Assembly: GCA_900545545.1 (NCBI GenBank)
Contig: UQZO01000017.1
Location: 1-41,231, forward strand
Direction of reading: 5' to 3'
Source: an uncultured Subdoligranulum sp.
GTDB lineage: Bacteria; Bacillota; Clostridia; Oscillospirales; Ruminococcaceae
Length of the DNA: 41,231 nucleotides
Below the pieces are notes generated by a model. The model saw only the letters and a program-made list of their open reading frames with translations, did not search any database and was not told the DNA's origin. How positions within the stretch are numbered: the stretch's first letter is position 1; each line of letters starts with the position of its first letter. Position numbers and translations under genes: made by a program. Below are positions 17,494 through 24,190 of the stretch, piece by piece.

Positions 17494-17528
17494 CAAAAAC
17501 CGAAAGGGGCAAACCCTTTCGGTTTTTG
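17494..17528 (-). terminator. Intra-operon terminator/attenuator hairpin
   Basis: CAAAAACCGAAAGGG (17494-17508) pairs perfectly over 15 bp with CCCTTTCGGTTTTTG (from 17514). It ends in T runs on both strands and starts 8 nt after the symporter stop. Only about 28 nt remain to the GH2 start, which hold its RBS and no promoter. Confidence 0.75.
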
Positions 17529-17535
17529 TGTGGGT

Positions 17536-19023
17536 TTACTTCAACTGTTCGGCAAAAAGCTCGGCCCGGGCAGCGGCTTTCTTTTCAGCGATGCGCTTCT
17601 GTACATGGACCATCTCTTCCTTGGTCAGAGGGCAGTCGCGCATAGCCACCAAGGTAATGATCCATCCGATGATGGGCAGGCCAAACTTGAGGAACATGGT
17701 CATCCAGAAGATGGGGGTGGTGCAGGGGTCGGTGGGCTGAGGCATGGTGGTGGTGTAACCCAGCAGCGCCACAGCACCGGTAGCAATGACCGCCGCAAAG
17801 GAGGTAATGAGCTTGTCCACCAGGCTGTACGTGCCGGAAACCACCGCCGGAATATACCGGCCGGAGCGATCCAGCTCAAAGTCGATAGCATCGGCCATGT
17901 AAGAGGTATTGGAGGTAGTAATGCACATGTTGGAACCGTTGAGCAACAGGTTCAGTACTGTATTGATGATCATTTCAGAACTGCCTATGACGCCAATTCG
18001 AGTCGGGTCAATGGACAGGAAAAAGACCACCAATACCACCGTGATGGCCATGCTCACATATGTCCAGGTCACAATTCCCTTCTTGCTGCCGTGTTTGCCC
18101 ACATATCTGGCACCAAAGGCTGCAAAGAAGATGGAGGGCACCATGCTGATGACCGTCAGGATGGTGGCCAGGCCCATGTTGCCGATGATGATGCCGCTGA
18201 ACAGGGTGTTGATGACGGCCTGACTGGCTACTTGCTGGGCCAATTTGTCCGAGGCGTTGGAGGCAATGTAGCATTGCAGAGGTTTGTTGTGCATCAGCAC
18301 TTCGATAATATCCCCCATTTTCAGCGGCTCAGACTTCTTGGTTCCCAGAAAAGTTTCGGGCTTGTCGTACGAGGATACGCCCAGGCAGACCAGCAGGGTG
18401 CCCACTGCGGCCACGACCAGCGTGATGGCGCAGGCAGCAGAGAGGAAGGCCTGGTTGTACTGGCCGCCGAACTTGGGCAGCAGCACTACGTTCATCACCA
18501 TGGACATGGCCATGGGCACCAGATAATTGAAAGCGGTAGTCCAGACGCCGATGGTGGGGCGCTGGGTGGGGTCGTTGGTCATGATGGCGGGGATGGTCTG
18601 GGCTGTCATGTTGGTGACGGTGTAGCCAATGACGTAGCCCACATAGAGCAAAACAAAGACCGGCAGACCCAATCCTTTGGAAGAGAAGCCGGTGAACATA
18701 CCGTAGAGGGCAGCCGCCTCAATGAGATAGCCAACCACCAGCAAAATACGCAGCTTGCCGAATCGGGTGTTGACCCGGTCATACACAAAGGCCAGAAGTG
18801 GGTCGGTGATCGCGTCCAGAATACGGGAGCAGGTCAGGATAATGCCCACTGCGGCGGTTGTGATGCCGTACCCGATACTGGCCGAATAGCTGGCCATACC
18901 AATCAGAGAGTAAACGCTCATACCCACAAGGCCATTGCAGGCGTAGCAGATAATTTGCCAGAGCTTGGCGCGGCGGTACTGGACGCCGTCGATTTCGCTG
19001 GCGCTGAGATGTTTTTTTGCCAT
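17536..19023 (-). CDS. GPH-family (glycoside-pentoside-hexuronide) cation symporter
   Basis: 495 residues with about 12 hydrophobic membrane segments in the major facilitator arrangement. Family marks are the N-terminal Y-x-S-x-G-Y-G-I-T-T segment near 45-55, DPLLAFVYDRVNTRFGKLR (the D-P-x-x-G/A-x-x-x-D-R-T pattern between TM2 and TM3) and a charged cytoplasmic C-terminus rich in K, E and A. It imports a glycoside or oligosaccharide with Na+ or H+. It is the promoter-proximal gene of the leftward operon; GGAGG lies 7-8 nt before the ATG. The substrate should match the GH2/GH43 pair, that is a galactoside, glucuronide, xyloside or arabinoside. Confidence 0.88.
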   Translation of the reverse strand: MAKKHLSASEIDGVQYRRAKLWQIICYACNGLVGMSVYSLIGMASYSASIGYGITTAAVGIILTCSRILDAITDPLLAFVYDRVNTRFGKLRILLVVGYLIEAAALYGMFTGFSSKGLGLPVFVLLYVGYVIGYTVTNMTAQTIPAIMTNDPTQRPTIGVWTTAFNYLVPMAMSMVMNVVLLPKFGGQYNQAFLSAACAITLVVAAVGTLLVCLGVSSYDKPETFLGTKKSEPLKMGDIIEVLMHNKPLQCYIASNASDKLAQQVASQAVINTLFSGIIIGNMGLATILTVISMVPSIFFAAFGARYVGKHGSKKGIVTWTYVSMAITVVLVVFFLSIDPTRIGVIGSSEMIINTVLNLLLNGSNMCITTSNTSYMADAIDFELDRSGRYIPAVVSGTYSLVDKLITSFAAVIATGAVALLGYTTTMPQPTDPCTTPIFWMTMFLKFGLPIIGWIITLVAMRDCPLTKEEMVHVQKRIAEKKAAARAELFAEQLK

Positions 19024-19070
19024 ACGGTTTTTCCTCCTTAAAAGTGTGCAACGGTTTTGTTTGTACTCTC

Positions 19071-19080
19071 ACTATAGCAG
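19071..19080 (-). promoter_or_regulatory. Extended -10 promoter of the symporter operon
   Basis: On the minus strand TGCTATAGT (19079-19071) is an extended -10 element. TTGACT at 19104-19099 is too far (22 nt) to be a normal -35, so activation by an AraC protein is plausible. Confidence 0.55.
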
Positions 19081-19202
19081 ACCGCCATCGCAAGAAAGAG
19101 TCAATTTTCAGCAAACCAGTACAATTATTCATGTAATTTCCCTGTATAATCTATTTTTTACCCCTTATTTTCAATTTTTACACCATAAGAATCCGACAGG
19201 TA

Positions 19203-19211
19203 TGGTATGAT
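19203..19211 (+). promoter_or_regulatory. Extended -10 promoter of the GH1 gene
   Basis: TGGTATGAT (19203-19211), about 50 nt before the GH1 start, without a clear -35. TATAAT at 19145-19150 is an alternative -10. The 9-mer TCAATTTTYA occurs at 19101 and 19171 between the divergent promoters and may be an operator pair. Confidence 0.45.
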
Positions 19212-19262
19212 ACGGACAAGCAAATGGACTTTGACGTCTCGATAATAAAAGGAGGATTATCC

Positions 19263-20564
19263 ATGCAGAAATTTGCAAAAGGATTTCTGGTGGGCGCTGC
19301 CACTGCGGCCCACCAGGTGGAAGGAAACAACATCCATTCCGACTACTGGGCCCAGGAACAGCTGCCCCACTCCAGCTTTGCCGAACCCAGCGGCATCGCC
19401 TGTGACCATTATAATCGATATGAGGAAGATATCCGATTGCTTGCCGAAGCCGGACTCAACGCCTACCGCTTTTCCATTGAGTGGGCGCGCATCGAGCCGG
19501 AGGAAGGCCAATTCGACGCCGCCGAGGTAGAGCACTACCGCAAGGTAATTGCCTGCTGCAAGGCCCATGGGGTGGAGCCGGTGGTTACCCTGCTGCATTT
19601 CACCAGTCCCAGATGGCTGATCGCCAAAGGCGGCTGGGAGGCCGAGTCCACCATCTCCTATTTCAAGCGGTATGTCTCATATGTAATGGAACAGCTGGGC
19701 GATGAGCTGCACTATGTCTGCACCATCAACGAAGCCAACATGGGGCTGCAGCTGGCCGCGATCTCCAAGCGGTTCCGCCTGATGGCCGAACAGGCGGCCA
19801 AGACCGCTGCCGCTGCCGGCAAGTCCGCCGAAGGCACCGTGCAGGTGGGCATGAATTTCCAGAAGATGATGGAGAACATGAAATATGCCGCCGCTGAAAA
19901 CGCCGGTGTCTTTGGGGACCCGCAGCCCAAAATCTTTGTCAGCGAGCGTACCCCCGAAGGAGATCTGCTGGTCATGCGCGCCCACACCGCCGCCCGGGAG
20001 GCCATCCGGGCCATCTGCCCACATGTAAAGGTGGGCCTGACCCTTTCTCTCCATGACCTGCAGGCCCAGCCGGGCGGAGAACCCTTTGCCGAGGCGGCCT
20101 GGAAGGAGGAGTTTACCCACTACCTGCCCTATATTCAGGGAGACGACTTTCTGGGTGTGCAGAACTACACCCGTACTCTGTACGGCCCCACCGGCCAGCT
20201 GCCCGCCCCCGAAGGTGCAGAACTGACCCAAATGGACTATGAATTCTATCCCCAGGCCCTGGAACATGTACTGCGCCGGGTAGCCAAGGACTTCCGCGGA
20301 GACCTGATTGTCACCGAGAACGGCATTGCCACCGCCGATGACACCCGTCGGGCAGCCTTTATCGAGCAAGCCCTGGCCGGGGTACAGCGTTGTGCAGCCG
20401 ACGGTCTGCCGGTGAAGGGATACTTCCACTGGAGCCTGATGGACAATTTTGAGTGGCAGAAAGGTTTTGCCATGAACTTCGGACTGATTGCCGTGGACCG
20501 CACCACCATGGCCCGCACGCCCAAGCCCAGTCTGGCAGTGTTGGGCAGTTACGCTGGCGAATAA
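19263..20564 (+). CDS. GH1 family beta-glucosidase
   Basis: 433 residues from the ATG at 19263 (AAAGGAGG 6 nt upstream); the frame opens 39 nt earlier but lacks similarity and an RBS. A single (beta/alpha)8 barrel: GAATAAHQVEG (11-21), RFSIEWARI (69-77), acid/base E157 in TINEAN, nucleophile E352 in VTENG, and HWSLMDNFEW near the C-terminus. No signal peptide is seen. The acid/base motif has NEAN rather than the common NEP. It hydrolyses a beta-glucoside or related glycoside retained in the cytoplasm. It is divergent from the GPH symporter and followed by an AraC gene, so the three are probably co-regulated. Confidence 0.92.
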   Translation: MQKFAKGFLVGAATAAHQVEGNNIHSDYWAQEQLPHSSFAEPSGIACDHYNRYEEDIRLLAEAGLNAYRFSIEWARIEPEEGQFDAAEVEHYRKVIACCKAHGVEPVVTLLHFTSPRWLIAKGGWEAESTISYFKRYVSYVMEQLGDELHYVCTINEANMGLQLAAISKRFRLMAEQAAKTAAAAGKSAEGTVQVGMNFQKMMENMKYAAAENAGVFGDPQPKIFVSERTPEGDLLVMRAHTAAREAIRAICPHVKVGLTLSLHDLQAQPGGEPFAEAAWKEEFTHYLPYIQGDDFLGVQNYTRTLYGPTGQLPAPEGAELTQMDYEFYPQALEHVLRRVAKDFRGDLIVTENGIATADDTRRAAFIEQALAGVQRCAADGLPVKGYFHWSLMDNFEWQKGFAMNFGLIAVDRTTMARTPKPSLAVLGSYAGE

Positions 20565-20570
20565 ATCCGG

Positions 20571-20600
20571 AACGGGCTGTCTGTACGGCAGCCCGTTTTT
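20571..20600 (+). terminator. Terminator of GH1
   Basis: AACGGGCTG (20571-20579) pairs with CAGCCCGTT (20589-20597), followed by TTT; it starts 6 nt after the GH1 stop. Confidence 0.8.
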
Positions 20601-20602
20601 CA

Positions 20603-20611
20603 TGGTATAAT
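20603..20611 (+). promoter_or_regulatory. Extended -10 promoter of araC
   Basis: TGGTATAAT directly follows the GH1 terminator, 23 nt before the ATG. No -35 consensus is possible because the hairpin occupies that position. Confidence 0.65.
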
Positions 20612-20633
20612 AACGGCAAACGAGGTGGTTCCG

Positions 20634-21833
20634 ATGGAAGTTTTTCAGAGCATGGCATTGCTGGCAGAGCTGGTGCAGTGCGGCGGCCCGATTTTCACCT
20701 GGTGTTACGACGAAAAGGGAAACCTGCTGCGCAGCAACTGCCCGGACGAAGCCTTCCTGTCCGGTATTTTTGACCTGTTCGGCTGCAAACAGCAGATGAT
20801 GGAATACGGTACCGCCCATGATACCCCCATTACGCTGGGAACCGCCCTGGGAATCCTGTGGGCGGCCGCTTTTGAAAAGGAAAACGGGAAGCTGAAACGT
20901 GCCTGGGTAATGGGGCCTGTCTTCTATCAGGATGTTTCTATGCGAGGAATTGAACAGGGTCTGCGCTATTACAGCCATCTGGAAACCAGTGTTTCCTGGA
21001 CGATGCATCTGCAGCAGGTTCTGACAAAAGTTCCTGTACTGCAAAACACCATCCTGCACCGGTACACCTTGATGATGCACTATTGTCTGACGGGAATCCA
21101 CCTGGAAATCAGTGATATCAACAGCGAAACTCCGCCCAAAGTCTATGATCCGACCTATACCCCTGCCCATGACCGCCACAAGGTCTGGATGGCAGAACAA
21201 GGTCTTTTACAGATGGTACGCACCGGGGATCTGAACTACAAACAGGCACTGTCCAACAGCATGACCTTGAGTGCCGGTGTCCCGGTACACAGCGATGACG
21301 CCTTGCGGCAAAGCAAAATTTCGGTGATTGTGTTCACCTCTCTGGTGTGCCGTGCAGCCATTGAGGGCGGGCTTTCTCCCGAGGAGGCCTACGCTTTGGG
21401 TGACAGTTATATCCAGACTGCCGAGTCCGCCAAAACTCTGGACGATCTGAATCCGCTGAGCCTGGTGATGTACGATGACTTTATACGCCGGGTACACAAA
21501 TGCCGCACCAATCCCAAGCTCAGCCGTCCGGTCCAGCAGAGTGTGGATTACATCGAGATGCATCTGGACCAGAAAATCCGGGCCGCCGATCTGGCAGCCG
21601 TGGTGGGATATACCGAATATTACCTGACCCATAAGTTCAAGGCCGAAACGGGGCTTTGCATCAGTGACTACATCAAGTTTGCCAAAATTGAGCGGGCAAA
21701 GGTCCTTCTGAAAAGCACCGACCAGACCGTACAGGAGATTGCTGCCGCCCTGTGTTTCAGTACCCGCAACTATTTCAGCCGGATCTTTCAGGAAGTCACC
21801 GGACAAACACCCGTAGAGTATAGGGGTGGATGA
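20634..21833 (+). CDS. AraC-family transcriptional regulator
   Basis: 399 residues from the ATG at 20634 (GAGGTGG 6 nt upstream; a GTG at 20625 overlaps the Shine-Dalgarno). The first about 290 residues form a long sensor region without a recognised cupin, rich in Cys, Trp and Met in its first half (FTWCYDEKG, FGCKQQMMEYG). The C-terminal about 100 residues hold both AraC HTH motifs (IRAADLAAVVGYTEYYLTHK and VQEIAAALCFSTRNYFSRIF, then TGQTPVEYR). It lies between GH1 and the MATE pair and most likely controls the divergent GH1 and GPH-symporter promoters. The ligand is unknown. Confidence 0.85.
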   Translation: MEVFQSMALLAELVQCGGPIFTWCYDEKGNLLRSNCPDEAFLSGIFDLFGCKQQMMEYGTAHDTPITLGTALGILWAAAFEKENGKLKRAWVMGPVFYQDVSMRGIEQGLRYYSHLETSVSWTMHLQQVLTKVPVLQNTILHRYTLMMHYCLTGIHLEISDINSETPPKVYDPTYTPAHDRHKVWMAEQGLLQMVRTGDLNYKQALSNSMTLSAGVPVHSDDALRQSKISVIVFTSLVCRAAIEGGLSPEEAYALGDSYIQTAESAKTLDDLNPLSLVMYDDFIRRVHKCRTNPKLSRPVQQSVDYIEMHLDQKIRAADLAAVVGYTEYYLTHKFKAETGLCISDYIKFAKIERAKVLLKSTDQTVQEIAAALCFSTRNYFSRIFQEVTGQTPVEYRGG

Positions 21834-21855
21834 GACTTATTTTTTCCAGCACATC

Positions 21856-21893
21856 AAAACAGACAGCGAAGGAACTTCTTCGCTGTCTGTTTT
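21856..21893. terminator. Bidirectional terminator between araC and tetR
   Basis: A 16-bp perfect stem (21856-21871 with 21878-21893) with AAAACAGACAG arms, a 6-nt loop and T runs on both strands, between convergent genes. Confidence 0.85.
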
Positions 21894-21898
21894 CTTCT

Positions 21899-22471
21899 TT
21901 ACAGAGAATATGCTGGCGGCTCCACGCCGGCCGCTCCGGCACACAGCGCCGCAATGGCCGCCGCCACCTGTTCCGGCGGCGCTTTCCGGTCACTGTGCAG
22001 CCAGTATGACATCACCCCGGAAGCCCCCGCAAACAAAAAGGTATTCTGCATTCCCCTCCATCCGTCATCCGCCCCGGTGCGCTCTCCAGCGTCCATCCGC
22101 AGGTCCATATAGTGAAAACAGCACCCCACCACCCTGTGCAGAAAGGCGTCGTCCGGGCTCTGCCGCGCCAGAACCGCCAGAAAATCCTCGTCGTTCTGCA
22201 GCTTTTGCAGCATGGAAAGCAGAACCTCCTGCACGCCCCGGTCTCGGGTACTCACCAAGGCTGCTTCCAGCTGTTCCAGGGCCTGTTCCTCCAACTGTTC
22301 CATCAGATCATAACAATCCCGGAAATGCCGGTAAAAGGTCCCCCTGTTGATCTGCGCCAGGGTACAGACCTCTTTGACGGTGATCTTCTCCATCGGCTTT
22401 TGCTGCAGAAGTTGCCAGAAGGCGGTGGTGATGATCTCCCGTGTATAACGGGTACGCGGATCAGTTTTCAT
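21899..22471 (-). CDS. TetR-family transcriptional repressor
   Basis: 190 residues from the ATG at 22469-22471 (AAGGAG 7 nt upstream). The N-terminal TetR HTH lies at about 29-50 (ITVKEVCTLAQINRGTFYRH), followed by the usual FRDCYDLMEQLEE helix. The C-terminal ligand domain is helical and unassigned. It is divergent from a MATE exporter and shares a palindromic -10 region with it, so it should repress both and respond to an exported compound. Confidence 0.88.
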   Translation of the reverse strand: MKTDPRTRYTREIITTAFWQLLQQKPMEKITVKEVCTLAQINRGTFYRHFRDCYDLMEQLEEQALEQLEAALVSTRDRGVQEVLLSMLQKLQNDEDFLAVLARQSPDDAFLHRVVGCCFHYMDLRMDAGERTGADDGWRGMQNTFLFAGASGVMSYWLHSDRKAPPEQVAAAIAALCAGAAGVEPPAYSL

Positions 22472-22542
22472 ATTTGTGCTCCTTTTTGCAACAGGCAGAC
22501 GCTTTATGTCGCACAAAGCAACAGCTGCCGCTCTATTGCTGA

Positions 22543-22592
22543 TTGCGCCGGTTCTTTTTCCTCAGTATACTGAAAGGCAGAAGAAAAAGCAA
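22543..22592. promoter_or_regulatory. Divergent tetR/MATE promoters with palindromic operator
   Basis: The palindrome CAGTATACTG (22563-22572) supplies TATACT -10 boxes on both strands. The minus strand has TTGCTT (22592-22587) 17 nt away. The plus strand has TTGCGC (22543-22548), also at 17 nt. A dimeric TetR bound to the palindrome would block both promoters. Confidence 0.55.
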
Positions 22593-22640
22593 CGCGTGTT
22601 CACAAAACCATCACATGTTCCTTTAAAAGGAGGATTTTCT

Positions 22641-23996
22641 GTGCAGAGCGAACGGCTGTTCAAGGAGGCGCCTGTCTGGCAGGCTATCGGTGCGCTGGTG
22701 GGCCCCTCTGTCCTGTCGGTTCTGGTCATGATCATCTATAATATGACCGACCTGTTTTTTATCGGATTGCTGCAGGATACCGCCCTGACCGCGGCGGTGG
22801 CGGTGGTGGGGCCTGTTTTCACCCTGGCTTCTGCCGGTGCCACTGTGCTGGGCATGGGCGGTTGTGCCGTGGTAGCCGGTTCTTTGGGCGCTGGCGACCG
22901 TCAGGACGCCCGGTGCGTTTCCAGCCTTTGCGGTTGGTGTGCCCTTCTGACCGGCGTACTCCTGGCCGTGGTACTGAATCTGTTCTGTGAACCGATTTTG
23001 TATTTGCTGGGCACAAATGCCGAGATCCTGCCTTACGCTACCCATTACCTGCGCATCCTGGCTCTGGGTGCCCCGGCCATGATCTTCTCGGTTTCCGCAG
23101 CTACCCTGCTGCGGGCAGACGGCGCCATCCGCCGGGGATTGGTGGGCAACCTGGCCGGAAGCCTTACCAATATCCTGCTGGACCCGCTTTTCATCCTGGC
23201 CTTTGGCTGGGACATCGCCGGAGCTGCCGCCGCCACCATGCTGGGCAATCTGGTGGCCAGCGGGCTTTACCTTCACCACATTCTTCGCCGTTCTGATGCC
23301 CTGAGTCTGCGACCTGCCGATGCCCTGCGCTGCCCCTCCCGGCTGGGGCGGGTCCTGACTCTGGGCCTGCCCAATGGGGTAAGCAGTCTGCTGAGTGGTC
23401 TGGCCGGCAGTTTCAGCAATCGTCTGTTGGCTGCTTACGGCACCAACGCCCTGGCTGCCATGGCAGCCGCCGACAAATCCGCCATGGTCGTGACCCTGGT
23501 CCAGATGGGCATCTGTATGGGATTGCAGCCATTGCTTTCCTATAATGTGGGCGGACGGAATCTCCCCCGGCTTCGGGCAGTCCTGAGCAGAAGTTTGGGC
23601 CTGACCGTAGGTTTTGGCACCCTGTTTTCTCTGTTCTGCCTGCTGGCACAGCGGCCGCTGATTGGACTGTTTTTATCCGATCCTGAGGCAGTGTTCCTGG
23701 CTCGCCAGCTTCTTCCCTGGCTGCTGGCAGGCAGTCCGCTGCTGGGCCTGTACTATCTGGGCATCAATTTCCTGCAGGCCGCCGGCTATGCCGGCAGTGC
23801 CACCCTTCTTTCCGCCCTGCGCCAGGGCGTGCTGCTGGTTCCGGCCCTGTACGGGTTCCACCATCTGCTGGGGCTGCCCGGCCTGGCGGCTGCCCGTGCC
23901 GCCACCGACCTGTTCAGTGCAGCCATTGCTCTGCTGCTCTTTATTATGGTCTGGCATAAATTGACGAGCGGCATCCGGCCTCGAACCTGTCCATAA
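22641..23996 (+). CDS. MATE-family multidrug efflux transporter
   Basis: 451 residues from the GTG at 22641 (AAAGGAGG 7 nt upstream). About 12 membrane segments in two matE repeats: the first opens with IIYNMTDLFFIGLL (about 30-43), typical of MATE TM1; the second starts near GLPNGVSSLLSGLAGSFSNR. It exports cationic compounds using an ion gradient. The divergent TetR gene indicates inducible expression. Drug specificity cannot be read. Confidence 0.9.
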   Translation: MQSERLFKEAPVWQAIGALVGPSVLSVLVMIIYNMTDLFFIGLLQDTALTAAVAVVGPVFTLASAGATVLGMGGCAVVAGSLGAGDRQDARCVSSLCGWCALLTGVLLAVVLNLFCEPILYLLGTNAEILPYATHYLRILALGAPAMIFSVSAATLLRADGAIRRGLVGNLAGSLTNILLDPLFILAFGWDIAGAAAATMLGNLVASGLYLHHILRRSDALSLRPADALRCPSRLGRVLTLGLPNGVSSLLSGLAGSFSNRLLAAYGTNALAAMAAADKSAMVVTLVQMGICMGLQPLLSYNVGGRNLPRLRAVLSRSLGLTVGFGTLFSLFCLLAQRPLIGLFLSDPEAVFLARQLLPWLLAGSPLLGLYYLGINFLQAAGYAGSATLLSALRQGVLLVPALYGFHHLLGLPGLAAARAATDLFSAAIALLLFIMVWHKLTSGIRPRTCP

Positions 23997-24029
23997 AGCG
24001 CCCCAACGTGTTATCCTCACGTCCCAAAG

Positions 24030-24071
24030 AGCCCGGCACATTTTGTTTTCAAAATGCTGCCCGGGCTTTTC
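24030..24071 (+). terminator. Terminator of the MATE gene
   Basis: AGCCCGG (24030-24036) pairs with CCGGGCT (24061-24067), with an inner CATTTTG/CAAAATG stem, then TTTTC. Confidence 0.8.
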
Positions 24072-24130
24072 ATTTGCAACAGTCTTCATATTGCATGAAA
24101 ATTCACCCCACATTCCAAATTATCACCCCG

Positions 24131-24156
24131 TATAATCCCTGTTTTTTCGCTATAAT
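24131..24156 (+). promoter_or_regulatory. Promoter region of GH78
   Basis: Two TATAAT boxes (24131-24136 and 24151-24156) lie upstream of GH78; neither has a good -35 at 17 nt. TGAAAATTCAC at 24096-24106 resembles TGAAAATTGAC upstream of the GPH symporter and may be an activator site. Confidence 0.45.
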
Positions 24157-24190
24157 GAAAACAATCTGAAAGGGAAAGGACTGCAGAACC

